Assembly: GCF_003945595.2 (NCBI RefSeq)
Contig: NW_024104909.1
Coordinates: 992,001 to 1,056,000 of the forward strand
Direction of reading: 5' to 3'
Source: Pipra filicauda
Taxonomy: Eukaryota > Chordata > Aves > Passeriformes > Pipridae
Length of the DNA: 64,000 nucleotides
Part shown: positions 26,791-40,119 of the stretch, piece after piece
Position numbering within the stretch: the first letter of the stretch is position 1
Layout: each line of letters starts with the position of its first letter
Made by a program: the position numbers and the translations under genes
The notes under the pieces: generated by a model
Databases searched by the model: none
What the model was told of the DNA's origin: nothing
What the model saw: the letters and a program-made list of their open reading frames with translations, nothing else

Positions 26791-29558
26791 GAGCAAGAGT
26801 ATTTTAAGAAATCATGTGAGAGAGGTAAAATCCTGATTAGCTATGGCCAGATACTGAAACAGCCTTTTCTGATCTTGCATCATAGGGACCATGGGAAGAG
26901 CAAGAAGGAAGGATTAATGCAAGGAAAGCTGACAATGTGCTTTGAAGAGCCTGGGACAGGCAGCAGCCCAGCACAAACATAAACCATGGAGGGGGCCTGG
27001 TGCAGAAGGGTCCCCTGTAGGAAAGGGAGAGCTTGTGAACACCTTTTTAAGGCACAAAGAGGTTGACTGTTTAGTACAAAGTTTACATCTGCAACACTAT
27101 CAGGTGACCCTAAAAATAAGGAAAAAATTATTTTCAAGCCTTTACCTCCACCATAACTGGTTTGGTAACAGTATGGTTAGAAAGAGACCTCCCAGCCATA
27201 GTCCAGGACTGTTTTCCTTGTCCTCTGTGCCAAAGGCAGAGTAACCCAATGTTATACATCCTGTTCACACTCAGCTATCACTCAGGACTGAATATACTCC
27301 TGTTTGCCTGGTTTATTAAGTCACTAACTACACTGGTTAGATAATTTCAGATTTTCTTACAACCCGGATTTTTGCCTACTTGGCATATCAATGTGTGTTC
27401 ATTCAATTTAAAAAGAAAAACCGTTTTTAAAATTCAAATTTTAAAGGAACCACATTTTTCTTGCCTGCTAATTGCCTTCTGTGGCTTGGCAACACCTTTG
27501 TGGACAATAGGTGTTCCTGCCACTACTGTCCCATCTGGAACGAGAGGTTTGGCTCCAGTCCCACCCTCTTTCTTCAGCTCAGGCTTCCAGGATGATTTCC
27601 AAAGCTGGGAAGTGAGAGGATGATGCCACTCCATACCACCTGAGGCAACATACTACACCCAAGTCCACAGCCCAAGATGGGCTACCTGGGAGGGTTTCTG
27701 ACACTGCTGGTGCCAAGCCACAGGCGGCAATTAACAAAGAAAAAGGGTTGCTCCTAGCTTGGCTGCTGGCAGTGTGGTTGATGGCTCTGGACAAAGGAAC
27801 TACAGGAGGTGAGAAAGACAGCAATTCACACCGAGGACCAAAACCCAGATGACCTCGCTGAGTCCAAGCAACTGCTGCCTCCCAAGTGTATCCTAGCACT
27901 GGGAAGGCAAATCCAGTGAGCTGTAGGATGCATCTACCCTTCTGAGCACGTGGAAGAGCTGCGGGCAGGCACTGCAGGGTCAGCATTTTCACCATAAAAC
28001 CAGTGGGATACCAGCTCGCTACAGCTCCAACAAGCCACCTCTCCCAGGCAGGGAGTGCCCAAGCCTATGATACTTGGAAGGGACAGTCAGGTCTCAAGGA
28101 GAGGAGACGTGGATGACTGTCAAGGAGACAGACCAACATGGGGCCAGCTGACTTTTCTGCCAACGCTGCAGGAGCAGAAAAGCCTCCTGGAGCTAAAGCT
28201 GGAGCTGCTGGCAGCAAGGCTCGGCAGGAGAGGGGCGAGAACAAGCACTGGAGTCTGTGCCTTCCTCAAATCTGCTCATCTCCTCCAGCAAGCAGTGTGA
28301 TGGAGCAGTGGAGCTGGAGTGGTGAAGTGTCCCAGGGACCGAGGGTTCCCTGCTAATGTCTGGAGCAGAGACACAAGTCAAGCTGCTGGTCTCAGAGCCC
28401 CTTCCCCTGCTCTGCTGTGGTGGAGCAGGCACCCGTGCCGTGCCTCTTGCTGGAGGAAAAGGCACCCTGAACCTTGTGAAAGGGCGAGGCGTTGGTTGCT
28501 GTGGGTGCCGGTGCCCTCCCGGCCATGCGGGCACGAGCCCTGCCCTGCGTGGATGTTATCTGGGCAGAGCGCTGGCTTAGCATAAAAACAACAACAACAG
28601 CCCCCCCCAGCAGCTTCCAGCCAGCTCAGGGCAGCACACTTCCGACTTCTTGGCAATCATGGAGAGAGAAGCACGTGACAAATGCCCCTCTCCCCAAAAG
28701 AAAAATACTCGGTTTTGCCCAGCTGGGCAGAAAGCACCAGCACCTGCAATGACATGAGTACAGGAAAAGCACCACGACTTCCAGCACCTCTAAAGCCAGG
28801 TGTGGCCAGCCTGCTGCATCTGAGAGGGACAGTCCAAAGGAACTTCCCTCCCTTCTTCCCCGGAGCCCTACAGTCCATACAACAGGTACTGCTGGAAGGA
28901 TGTAACAAGAGGGGAGCAGATGCAGCCCACAGCCTGGCTGTCACGGCTGTGGGCGTACAAAGCTGCTCCCCCACCACCTCTCCACCAGTCCCATCAGACT
29001 GTGTCATCCAGCCTTTGCCATCACCTAAGCCTACACAGAATAAATCTGCATCAAACAGTTATTACAATGGTGTGAGCCTTGTCTCCCAGCCCGTCCTAGT
29101 GCCAGCCACTGCTACAACTGATTCCACCTCATCAGTGAAAGCTCTGGAGACAGGAAGGGCAGCAGAGACAAAGGTGTGCTGGGTTTACCTTTGAAGGGAT
29201 TTAGATCTGGAGCACTCAACACCGACAAACTGCTGAGACAGGCATTTACTCAGGTGTATAAACATCATGGGCGGCAAACGCCAGCCTTGCAAGAATTCTC
29301 CTCCAAAGCTCAAGAATAAATTCAACATGTTTTTAAATAATTATGGATGAATCACCTGAAAAAACTTCCTACATTTTATCTTCAGCTGCTGACACTGATC
29401 GTGCAGCTGTTTTGTTTATAATGTAATTACACATTCCCACCTACTTGCACTCTCAGTGTGCAGCCGAGTACCTCAGGTAGCAGAAAACCTAAAGGCTGAC
29501 ATTTCCTTTTGGCCTTTGGAAGTGACAGAACAGTTAGTACAAAACTTAATTTATTTGA

Positions 29559-29576
29559 GGTGGGGAGGGGGGGGGG
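29559..29576 (+). repeat. G-rich run with quadruplex potential
   Basis: The pattern is GG T GGGG A followed by ten G. It can supply four G-runs for a quadruplex on the plus strand, which is the non-template strand only for plus-strand transcription. It sits in AXIN1 intron 2 and has no other recognised role. Confidence 0.6.
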
Positions 29577-30441
29577 AAAGAGAGGCCGCAAGTTAATTTC
29601 CCTTCGAAGCCCGATGGTCCCCACCCAGAAACCTGCACACAAAAGAATACTGCCTTTAAACTGGTAGGTTAGGTCTGAGACCAGAGTGAAGGTTTGTCAA
29701 CCATGACAAGCTCCAGCTTGTTTAACAGTCGACCGGAGGGTTGAAAAGTCTAATAAAACCAAAGGGCCTTCCATAACAAAGCTGCTGCCACTTAAGGAGA
29801 ACATTCACACCCATTCAGCAGGGCTTTTTTCAAACGTGCAGAGGTATTTAGAGCCTGCAAAGCGAGCAAAAACACACCAAAATCCAGCAGCTAGAAACAG
29901 AAGCTGGAAAAAACTGCAGCGAGCAGTAAGAAACACACTGGGAACAGTGAGTAACTAACCACGGGAAGAGATAACAAAAATGCTGCATGACCTCCCTCCC
30001 ATCACTTGGATGCCTTTCTAAAATAGACACTTCAGCCTGACCACAAGTTATTGTGCAAGAATCACTGGGTGAAGCTGTGTGACCTGTTATCTCCAGGATT
30101 ACCAAAGGAAAGTTTTTCCCATGCCCATTTGGAAAGTTTCCTCTCTTCAGGAGGAAGGTCCCCACTATGGAACAGTTTTAGCAGGCTGTGCCAGCCCCAT
30201 CTGGGGAAGGCTCAATCCTCCTGGGGACAGGAGGATGCTCTGCCTTCTCAAATCCTCCAGCTGGGCCGATTTCCCCAGCACTCAAATCCCCCTGGGTCAC
30301 AAACTTCACTGGATATATCCGGAGGGGAAAACTGCTGCGCTGTTTTACAACGTGACAAATCCTACACTGCAGTGACACATCCACACATCCTTTGCTGCCC
30401 ATTTCCATCTCGTTCTGCCAGCACTGGCCTGCCTTGAGGAG

Positions 30442-30474
30442 AAGAGGCTCAAGGAGCCTCTCAAGGAGCCTCTT
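30442..30474. repeat. Nested inverted repeat
   Basis: AAGAGGCTC (30442-30450) is the exact reverse complement of GAGCCTCTT (30466-30474). A second copy of GAGCCTC at 30454-30460 pairs with GAGGCTC across a 3-nt loop, so two alternative hairpins are possible. The arrangement arises from a tandem duplication of CAAGGAGCCTCT. No function is inferred. Confidence 0.7.
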
Positions 30475-31412
30475 CAAAGTAGCTTTTCCCAAGAGAGGAA
30501 AGCCAAGTTCCCCTGGAAGTGCAGATGTTCAGAGACACATTAAATATCAGTATTTCCACAACAAAGAAGGCGGCTTCTGCCGTTCTTTTCCTGGTACAGC
30601 CATGGACCAAGCAACAAAGGACTTGTGGTGATGGTCTTCATTCAGCAGTGGATCAGCAGAAGACACATGCTGCACACACCTGAGGTTGCCAGCCTACCCA
30701 ACCACTTCCCTCTGTGGCTTTGCTCAAGACGGAACATTTTTCATTTCCTAAGAAATAAATATTATGACAGTCACATGGACTGAATTTAAAGTACAAAGAC
30801 CAGACTTCTTAGCCAAAGACCTCAAATTTTATTAAACAAATAAAAAATACATGCCCTTGGAAACCCAATCTGAGTAGGGCCATAAGGAGAGCAAGAAGGT
30901 TCCAAGGTCATGTTTTACAATCTTTTGAAGCAGGAATGATGCCTTCTGTCTGAAGAAGGCATTTCATGCACCATCTGTACAGAGCTTCCCTTTCTCCAGC
31001 ACACTGCAAATGTTACAGTGGAAGAACTTGCTGTCTTTGCCCGGGCACTCTTATTTATACACAATAAAGGCCTTGTGCAGGAGATCAAGGCTGTATTTCA
31101 TTGATTTGACACGATGGTTAACCTGTGAACTTTGCCCCTGCTAATAGAATAATTTCTGTTTGTTGACTCCTCTTTTGGTATCCTCGAGGGTAACAGTCGC
31201 TTCATCCCAGCTCTCATTTGCATGTCTGGTGCCAAATGGTTTTACAGCTTTTGCTGGCACGGAACAGGGCCAGGACAAAGTTAATCAAATGCAGTAGCTA
31301 CAGTTGGATACTGAGGCCCCGCACCTCTCCCCACGGATCCTACCTGTAATTTCCAGAAGCTCTCCAGCAACTTGGCTCTGATTCATACTTTCCTTGTGAA
31401 AGCTTGGAGAGG

Positions 31413-31575
31413 TCATAGATTCACAGAATGGTCTGAGGTTGGAAGGGACCTTAAAGCTTAGCTTGTTCCAATCCCCTGCCATGGGCAGGGACACCTTCCA
31501 CCACACCAGGTTGCTCCAAGCCCTGTCCAACCTGGCCTTGGACACTTCGGGATGGGACAGCCACAGCTTCTCTGA
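31413..31575 (-). mobile_element. CR1 LINE 3' fragment
   Basis: The plus strand opens with 'tagattcacagaatgg', then 'gaggttggaagggacct', 'aatcccctgccatgggcag' and 'ccaacctggcc'. This is the reverse complement of a passerine-type CR1 tail. The copy is truncated to about 160 bp. It is in AXIN1 intron 2, sense with respect to the gene. Confidence 0.88.
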
Positions 31576-33199
31576 TCCTTGACTACCAAACAATCAATCC
31601 CACAGAGGTCTTTCAGATAAATCTCACCCAGTCCAAGAGGCTGATTGCCAGCCAAGAAAAAGACCAAAATTTATGACTGAAAAGGGTAAACCTGTTAAAC
31701 ACTAAAGGTATGGTTTTCCAGCAGAGCTAACCCACCCTAAACATGAAGTGTTTGAAAAAAAGGCAATCCCACCTCCCCAAGCCTACTGCTCTCCTCCTTC
31801 CAGCACAAGGATTTCTGTGAACACATGCTGGATATAGAGGTCAGAAAACTAAACCCCCAGGAAAAAACAGGACAGTGAAGATGGAGAGAGGGAGGGGACT
31901 GACTTTCTGGTCTATAACAGGACAGGGAACACGTGGGAGTTGGAGGGCTGACAGATAAAACCCAGTAGGTTCTGGTCATTAGCTCTGAAGATCCAAGGAC
32001 TAACATGAGGCCCTGCTGCTAACCAGTAGGTCTCACTGGGGTATTTCAAAGAGGTTTTTTCCTCTAGCTATAGCTTTCCCTCCCTCCACTGCTTTTCATC
32101 AGGATAGATGAAAGCTCTTCATCTATTAGCTACTTAGATCAGATGAAGATCTTCAAAAAGCTGATACTTTAAGGACAGGTTGTATCTCGGGAGCCAGGGG
32201 ACCAAAAAACTCCAGGTCTTACCACAGAAGGGTACTCTGGAGTCTTCAAAGGTAAAATCCAATTTCCACGTGGGTTTTATAGAATTCGGATAATCTGACT
32301 TAAAACTGCAACGGTTCTACTTAAATTCATCACTGCCTTACAACAGTGAGGGATCCAGACCAGGGCTACGACTAGTGATGGTTTTGCTTTAAGTGTGACC
32401 TGCTACAATTTAATTTCTGAGCGTGACTTCAAGCAAAGCAGCTCGCTCTGGCACACATGAGGGGAACGAGAGGAGCGTCCAGAAGAGTCAGACCTTTCCT
32501 GAAGTTGCCTGAGCCGGACATTCAGGGCTACACCAGTGAAGGAAGGGGCAGCTTTGCCCCCCACAAGCAGAGGCGGGCGCTGCAGCCCTCAGAGCAGCTC
32601 ACACCTGAGCCACCTGTGTACTGCAAAATGGGGGAAAAAAACGAGCCTTTTAACACGCAAATCACCTCAAACCCAGCTGACTGCTGTGGGAATTTGTATT
32701 TCCAAGTGTGTCATCTTTGCATAGTCCGAAGCTGCACTTCCAAGTGAAGCAGGCATTAATTAGCTGATTTCTGGCATTAGGATGGGTGGTGTCAGACACA
32801 CTTTGTATCTGATAAGCTCAAAAGTGTAGCTCTCATCTGGTACTGTTCCACTTCCAAATCAGGTCCACTAACCCTGCAGCAGAGCTCGGCCATCCCACCG
32901 CCATGGAAGAGGTGGGTAAGGTGGCACCAAGGTCACCCGGCCTCACCCACGCCGGGATGGCACAGCACGAGGTGCTCCACACGGCCCAGCAAGGCCAGGC
33001 TGAGCAAACCCCTGCTCTCGACCAAGTGTCAAATCTTTTCAGAGAGATGCTCAGAATTATATTCACCAGCAATTTGACTTTTTAATCATTTCAATTACTG
33101 TGACTAAAACCCTTCAATCGGAACAAAACCGGGGAAAAATAACCCCTCTCCTTCTGAAGGAAGCCTGCCTGGCTTAACAGACCATACCAAATCGTGAAG

Positions 33200-33560
33200 G
33201 TTTTTGCTTTTGTGGTCTTCACATATTTCATTTAATGCAGATAATTAACCTCAGTTTCTAATTTCAAATCCTCCACATAAGGAAGCAAAGTGACTGAATA
33301 CATTCACTGACAGATGGAAAATTAAAATATTACTACAGCTTCTGCCCGGCTCAAAAGACGGGGCCTCGCGAAAGATCTTTCTTCTTTTATTTGACTGATT
33401 AACTGTAATTTGCTTAATGGATTTAAGGATGAGCCTAATAATCCAATGATATATCCAGGAACTGATTTAGGATATCAGCACCTCTCTTCTGATTTTTTTT
33501 AAACACAGCAGTTTCTTCACTACAGTCACTTCTGAAACCAGGTTTTTCCATCAGTTTTAA
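33200..33560. promoter_or_regulatory. Candidate AT-rich conserved intronic element
   Basis: This high-complexity stretch carries several homeodomain-like cores (GATAATTAACC near 33240, TGATTAACTG near 33396, GCTTAATGG near 33411). It is interrupted by a CpG-bearing patch (GGGGCCTCGCGAAAG near 33360). There is no repeat signature and no credible open frame. The regulatory role is inferred from composition only. Confidence 0.2.
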
Positions 33561-36229
33561 TAAAATCAGGTCCATGATTTATTTCAAACGGGTGGTGATG
33601 GCATGACTGGCCTTGCACCATGCAGCCACAGTGCTGAACTTCTTGTAGTACCTTCTGAAGCCCCAGATTTAGGGGTGACCCACGACCTCAACACGCTGTG
33701 GTAGCCAATGACCCAGCCCAGTGGGCAACAAGGACTTCTTGCATGGCTTGGGAAGGCGGAGAAGTCAACAGCTCTACCCTCACATGGGGCCAGCGTGTGT
33801 TTCCCCAGCACCCCTACACCCTTCTCAGTCCCTTTTCCACCAAGAAAGTCTGGCATAACAGGATTTCACAGTCTGTCTCAACAGTTAATAAATCCAGGAT
33901 CCAACAGACTATTAAAGGAAAACATCCAAGAGGCAGTCATTTTTAAAACGTCCAATGGCAACTAATTATTCAAGGGATTAGTCCATTATAGTAACAACAA
34001 AGAAACTCTTAAAACATAAAGCCAAGTTGAACGGCAGATCAAACCCAAGGTGTTCCCACCCCCGTGGTCCACCTCCTGGGTGCACTTCTCAGCGGCCTGG
34101 GAGCGGTTCAGCTCCCACTCAGCCTTTTAGCACCCAATTCTTTCTGAAACTGGACAGAACCCAAACCAGTCAGACTCAAAATACAGTATTTCATGATCTG
34201 TGCCATCATTGTAAGTGCACAACAAAACAGGACCATCGCCAGCACTGGACCAGTCAGGCCGTGGCTCAGTCCAACCCACTCAGCCTTCTAAGGACAGAGA
34301 TTCCCTCCCCTCTGGTGATGTGCTCCTGGACTGCATCATGCTCCCAAGACTTTTTTCCCCCATGTCCAACCTGAATCCCCCCAGCACCAAAAGGAGGGGG
34401 ATATAATCCCCCTTCTGTGCTTTTAAGAGGAAATATTCTGTAACTCAAATAAAAATCACAACAAAACAAGGTTTTGTTTGCTGGAGGAGGGGAGAAAACA
34501 CTATTCATTTATCAAATGAGAGTGCTAAAAGCTTAACTACCTGTCTTTAAAAAGAAGCCAAAGCACTGATCCATAACCAAACAACAAACACACCACTTCT
34601 TCATCTTGATTTGTGTGGAGGCAAAGCTATGGGCACAAAAGGTATTCTTCTTCAAATAAAATCCATTTTAAAACTTGGCAACCGTCAGTATAAATACTTT
34701 ACACTGTTAATGTAATGTAAGCACTTCCACACAGAAGTTTCATCAGCTTAACAACATATTTTAAAAAGCTGGCTTAACTTCTGTGCAAAACCACCATCAG
34801 TCTCTGTCTTGTATATCTTACAGTGCCCCAGCCACTAAATTACCACTTAGAGCTATTGGCATCAGACCCCCTCCTTGCTGGACTCACTGATTTCTCCAAG
34901 AACAATGCAGAACCCAAACTATTCTTCTGCAACTTATTTTCTTTAAAATTGGAAATAGCCACTGCTCTACATGGAGTCCAAATAGAGCTGTACTGATTAC
35001 AAATAATACTCTAGGCCCAGCAATTTTAATTCAAGATAAGCATCCAAAACTTTTCTTCCTGCCTTTGCATATGGGTCTAACATTCCGGAAGATGCTTTTT
35101 CCCTGCTCTCATGAAGCTCCAACAGCCTAACTCCAAGATGCACGTGCTGCCTCTCCAGTTAAAAGAAGCATCAGTAAGGCCATTAACACATCTTTAAACT
35201 TTCTAAACATGACTGCTCCTGCACCAGCATTCCTGGTTTTGCATCCCCGGTTTTCCAACCGGTCGGTACAATTAACGACAATTCCTTCACCACACAGTCT
35301 TGAGTCAGAGGTGTGCAATTTAATATTTAATTATGAACGAAGCAGCCAACCTCAAAATTAGGGCTGCCAGCTAAACTTCAGCCAGCTCCTTCCTGATGCA
35401 GCCCCAGCTTCTGACCGCTGGACCGTTTATGCTGCCTAAGCCATGGGGAGATCCCTGAGCCAGCCTACACCGATCCTCTCCGGCCGTGTTTGTCGCTGCA
35501 TCCTCCCACATCAGAGGTTGTCTCGTCCCTCTAAAGCTCCATCAGCTCTTCCCCGCTGCCCTCCTCTTCATACTCTGTTATGAAGAAGTGCTGGCTGTGT
35601 GTTTTGGGGAGAGCTGCCCTCCCACACGTCCGGAGAGGCTGCCAGTGCGTGGGCACAGGCACAAGGGCTCTCCTGGTGATTTCTACCGGCCTGGTGGAGA
35701 ACCACATCACCCACCCTTCCCATTTGAACCACCAACACTTGTGAAATGCCGTGAGCTTAGTCAGCTCAGCGCTGTGGAAATTAGAGCTTGGAGCCAGCTT
35801 CCTTTAAAAAAACCAACCCCCTGTGTATATCAAAGACCCCGTTGAGAAATTTCTCCATCCGTGCCCAGCAGCTCGACCACAACACTCTTCAAAACCAAGC
35901 AACTGGAGACTTCACCCATCACTGTGTCCTCTCATCACCATCACCCAGGTTTCCTTTTCAATGCATCGTGTGCTTCATGAAATGGGTCAAAACCCAAAAC
36001 AACTGGTAGAACTAACTCAAATCTCCCAGTTTTCTTTGTTTTCAGGAGAGATGGAGACAGAGCTGCTGGCAGGTAACACCATATGCTCTTCTCACTTCCC
36101 ACCACGGGAAGAAAGCAAAGGCAATGGCTGTGAGAGCTGCTCTCCAATAATTTGGGAGTGGGAGGGGAGCGCCTTCCCACGCGCAGAGCTAAAGAGACAG
36201 CAGAAGAAACCCACCCCAACAAAAGACAC

Positions 36230-36700
36230 AACCGTTCACCACAAAACACCCAATTTCCAACTCTTTAAGATGCGTGCGTTTTCGTGGAGCAGTCAAAAAC
36301 CAGGCTGCAGGGCAGCTCTCGGGCACAGGTTTAATTTCTGCTCTGCAGCTCCGAGGAACGCCGTCCCGGCGTGTCGGAAGAAGGTTAATGAACGATTTAG
36401 CCGCCCTCACAACCACGTTAGTGTCACTTTCGGAAGCTGCGAGTTAATGCCCGAGATCTTCGGGGGTTACTCTCTTTGAAGTTCACTGATCCATAACCAA
36501 TGTCCAATTAATTTGCAGGAGCCGAACTATAATGACTATTGGCCTTTTCCGACGCGCACAAAAACACAGTGGGTAACGGCGATGCTTTTGGCTTCGGGAT
36601 GTTCCCAGATGTGCCTGCACGTTTGCACACCTTCGGAACACCCAACGCTAATCATGGGTTGTCTTTCTGCCCTTTGAGGAATTTTTTTGCATTTGCTCTC
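36230..36700. promoter_or_regulatory. Candidate CpG-retaining intronic element
   Basis: CpGs are retained here without forming an island (GAACGATTTAGCCGCCC, CTTTCGGAAGC, GAGATCTTCGGGGG, CCGACGCGCAC). The segment also holds a TCF/LEF-type CTTTGAA at 36474-36480, CCAATTAATTTGC near 36505 and TAATGACTATTGGCC near 36530. A 218-aa open frame ends at 36479 but has no family resemblance and lies antisense in the intron. I read the segment as likely non-coding regulatory DNA. Confidence 0.3.
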
Positions 36701-36745
36701 CCGAGAGCAGAGCTACCGCATCAAGATTTATGAACTTTCTGCTGC

Positions 36746-36765
36746 AAAAAAAAAAAAAAAAAAAA
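36746..36765. repeat. Poly(A) tract (about 20 A)
   Basis: A pure adenine homopolymer lies just right of the CpG-retaining intronic segment. No retrotransposon body is recognisable beside it. Confidence 0.9.
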
Positions 36766-39147
36766 TTGGAGCTGATTCAAGATGCTCATTTGCTAACAGG
36801 GAAATACTTCTACTGCATTTGCTTAGATTCCTCTTTATTTAGGGTTTCCATGGAAGCCAAGGAATAGAAGTTCAGTCTTGGGAAGATTAAACAGGCCCTG
36901 AGATATAATGCAAAACAGCTTATTTCAACATTCCCCAAAGAACAGAAATGAGAAATTCTTCCACACATATGCCAAAAAAAAGAAAAAGGAGGTTTGTGGA
37001 AATTTTCAAAATAAATTGGGACCCAGCTTTTCAAATGCTGCACGCAACCATCACTTCCTGCTGCAAGCAGCTCCACCAGCTTCCAGCACAGTTCCTCAGG
37101 TGAGAAAGTAAATGAACAAGAAGTCTGCAGGATAGAGAAGCTACAGCTTAAAAATGAGCTTATTCAAGGCAACTATTGCTATACAACATCCGAGAAGAAG
37201 GTTAATTCAACCACAAGGTCTTGCACAAAGAGGAACAATCACCTCATAAATTAGTATCTCAGCAGTTTTTAGAATAAAAAAGGCAGAGATTATGCAGTTC
37301 AGCAGCACCTTCCATGGCGATGGCTCTGGATGCTACTGGAGCTGACAGACCAACATTTAAAAAATAAAATAAATCCCTTATCTTCAGCTATTCCAAGCTG
37401 AGAAGTGCTCCTGCTCTGGTGAGAATGGTAAACATTTCCTTGCCTCCCTACCCCACAGGTCAGTAGAGTGTCAGTAGCCACAATGACAGGCTGTCCGACT
37501 CTACAAATTAATAGCCACACATTTTCTCTGACCTCCATCCCCCAGGTAAAGATTTATGTTTTGTGTTATTCCAATCTGGTATGAAAATGCCCAGGACCAA
37601 TGAACTCTACTCCAAAACACTTTTATTTCACAGCACCTTCCTTAAACCATTTTACAATCTGGCACAGATAATGTTAAGGGGTAAAGTGCACTTTTTGCCT
37701 TAAGTTGCAGCTAAAATCCTGTGGCATGCAGGATTTGCTACCTGGTGTAATAAGGAAACTAAACACTGCTGACTCTCAAGTAAGTTATTTTCGATATTAA
37801 CACCATTACTGCTTAAATAAAAAGATACTTAAGTTGTAGCCTTTTCTAATCCTTCATTTATGGTGAGCACCCAACCACTCAGTGAAAACGCACTTCGCTA
37901 CATGCTGAAGTTTTTATTCACTCCATGGGAAAGTCCCAAGACACTGGGATATTTTTTTTCTGACTCCTGATTAAAACAGCGGGAGTCTGCGCGAATTCCC
38001 TTCTTTTTTTTTTTTTCTTCCCCCTCCCAAAGAGTTTCACGTGTAACATACCCTCCTCAAAATCTGTAAGGAAACAAGGACCAAGCCGAGAACATTTCGC
38101 CAACCGAAAGGCACCGAGACCTCGCGCGGGGCGGGATGCGCTTCCAGCTGCCCGCCTAAAGGGATGGCCGGGGGAGATTAAACACAGAAATGCTTTTCAT
38201 AAGGCAGGAGGCTTTGAAGAGGACACTTCAGCTACTTCATTTCATAATCTTCACAAAGCGTCAGATTTTAGCCTAAGCAGGTCTTAAAACAAGGAGATTT
38301 TATTTAAAAAAAGGGGGGGAAAAAAAAAAGAAAGTAGGAATGTGTTCTGGCCGGGTTCTGTTGATTCAGCAAGGGTTAGACACACACACGCTTATTGATC
38401 CCAGAGAGCTCCCTGCTAAGTTAATTGTCTGGAATTTTAACTGAGCTCTCAGCAAGTTTCAAAATCCATGTTGGCTGGAAGTGGGTGGGGGACCCAGAAA
38501 AAAAAATAGGCTGCAAAACTGCAAGTCCTCTAGTTGAAAAAAAACACCAATTACTTTCATGAAGGGAAAAAAGTTGCAGCAGGGAATGGTTTTAACTGGA
38601 TTTGGGGATTCTGTGTTTGACACCGCTATAATTCAGTGCTGGGAATCTCATTTGCAAAGCAGTACCATTATCAGGGAGCACCGTGAATGCACTGTGAACT
38701 CCCATCCACAGTACCAAGGGATCTCCTTCGAGCTCATGACAACAATTTCTACACAGAGCAGTGTTACCACCAGCTGTACCTGTCCACATCACAGTACCTG
38801 AGCACTGACCTTCTGCTTGTGCAGGTAAGGGCTCAGCTGCCTGTTTGTGCATGGGGGCTGCCCATGGCTCTGCACTACCTGCCTCCAGCCCACATCCAGC
38901 AGCAGTTCCTCCAGGTGAGGAAAGTGCTGCAGGGATGATCTGGCGCAACCAGACAGGAACAGCCAGAGACACCTTTAAAACAACCTGCGACTACTTTCAA
39001 ACAAAGCTTTGCACACCATCGAACCACCCGGCAACGCCAACCCGCACCGATGCGGATGCTCCCCATCACCACTGGTCCTCCAAAGCTTCCCACCACCCCC
39101 ACGGTGGCTCCCCAATCCGTTCACGAGCTGCCCCGGCGCTCACCCAC

Positions 39148-40025
39148 CTGAACTCCCTGCCCTCGCTGTAGCGCCGAGCCGAGGCCGCGCGTTGCGTGGC
39201 CGTCTCCAGGAGCAGCTTCTGCGTGAGCCTGCTGGAAGGCGCCGAGTCCCGGCTGGCCTCGGGCTCGGCCTCTTGGTCACACTTCCACTCCTCGTCCTCG
39301 TTCAGAGTCGGCAGATAACCAGGTAGTCCTTTACCTGTCCCAGACCCTGAGCTCGGATCGCTATAAATTTTTGGACTTTCCCCACCTGTCCTTGTGTATT
39401 CCAAATAAATATCTGACTTAAGGAACAAAGGGTAGGTATTGTCTTCTATCATGCACTGAATCTCCGTTTGGGCCTGGTCAAACATGTCGGGGTCAATCTG
39501 CAGTTTCACGACACAGTCTTTGATGAAGCTCTTTGTGGCTGGTTTGATCTGCCGGGACACGATGCCATTGTTGTCGAGGATGTATTTTTTGTAAATGGCT
39601 TTTGCCAGCTTGAGTCTTTTTTCCTCGTTAGACACACACGGCTCCAGCTTCCTGAAGCCGCTGCAGGCAAACCAGAAGTCCAGCAGATCTGCACAGTCCT
39701 CCTGTTTCAGGAAAGTCCTGAAGAGGTTGATTCCATCTTGATCATCCAGCAAGGAGTGCAGCGACTCGGCCCACTTCAGGTAGGGTGGAGTTGGCGAAGC
39801 ACTCCCCTCGGGCTCGTACCCCAAATCCAAATCGGAGCGCCTCGGTGTTGCTGTGGACATCTCATTTCTAACCACGTCACTTTTACCGGAGTAGAAACCA
39901 TGGCTAACTGGCCTTGGATCCGTGGACACGAGTTCCCCCTCCTCGCCAGGAACTGGTGGTCTTGGAGCATCTTCAGTGAAGCTTCCTCCGAGATCCAAGG
40001 GGAAGCCTTTCCCCTGGATATTCAT
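39148..40025 (-). CDS. AXIN1: Axin-1, N-terminal coding exon (AXIN1 exon 2)
   Basis: This exon encodes residues 1-292 plus two bases of codon 293. Axin-1 is the cytoplasmic scaffold of the beta-catenin destruction complex in Wnt signalling. The peptide starts [14 protein letters not shown]. Residues about 18-30 hold the tankyrase-binding segment (RPPVPGEEG). Residues about 62-74 hold the conserved [13 protein letters not shown]. Residues about 88-211 form the RGS fold that binds the SAMP repeats of APC (from [11 protein letters not shown] through LLDFWFAC to IYLEYTRTG). The segment [11 protein letters not shown] follows near residue 240, and the exon ends RRYSEGREF. The start at 40025 was chosen because an in-frame TGA lies shortly upstream with no ATG between, and -3 is A. 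The donor is CAG/GTGGGTG. The frame is intact, with no stop or frameshift. The gene continues into exon 3 and past the left edge. Confidence 0.98.
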
Positions 40026-40119
40026 TTTTCTGGTCCTTGCTTGCGCGGGAGCAGCGGGGGACGAGCTCAAATCTCAAATCACCACTATTTGTAGCTCCAA
40101 GGTAAACAAGTTTGTTTGG
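40026..40119 (-). other. AXIN1: AXIN1 5' UTR part of exon 2
   Basis: The exon begins after a strong acceptor (TTTTTTTCTCCTCTGTTTCAG on the minus strand, the AG lying at 40120-40121). These 94 nt precede the start codon. An in-frame TGA about 20 codons upstream of ATG excludes a longer N-terminus from this exon. The stop codon of an upstream open frame that begins in exon 1 lies here at 40085-40087. Confidence 0.9.

Larger units (their letters stand above)
1977..39147 (-). other. AXIN1: AXIN1 intron 2 (37.2 kb)
   Basis: This very long intron joins the RGS-coding exon to exon 3, with donor GTGGGT at 39141-39147 and a T-rich tract plus GCAG at the acceptor. It is AT-richer than the flank beyond 41.3 kb. 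Visible contents are two short CR1 fragments (26.7 and 31.4 kb), a possible hAT-like remnant (18.4 kb), a 36-bp minisatellite (25.1 kb), a 15-bp triple repeat (15.58 kb), simple repeats and homopolymers. At least three segments (about 23.96-24.30, 33.2-33.56 and 36.23-36.70 kb) look like candidate regulatory elements. I found no coding exon of another gene. The open frames are short, poor in coding character and often antiparallel to one another. Stretches not listed separately hold nothing I can name. Confidence 0.9.

Noticed and set aside
40026..40070. N-terminal extension of axin-1 starting at a TTG codon at 40070
   Set aside because: There is no ATG in this stretch, and an in-frame TGA lies just upstream. 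The conserved vertebrate start MNIQ at 40025 fits.
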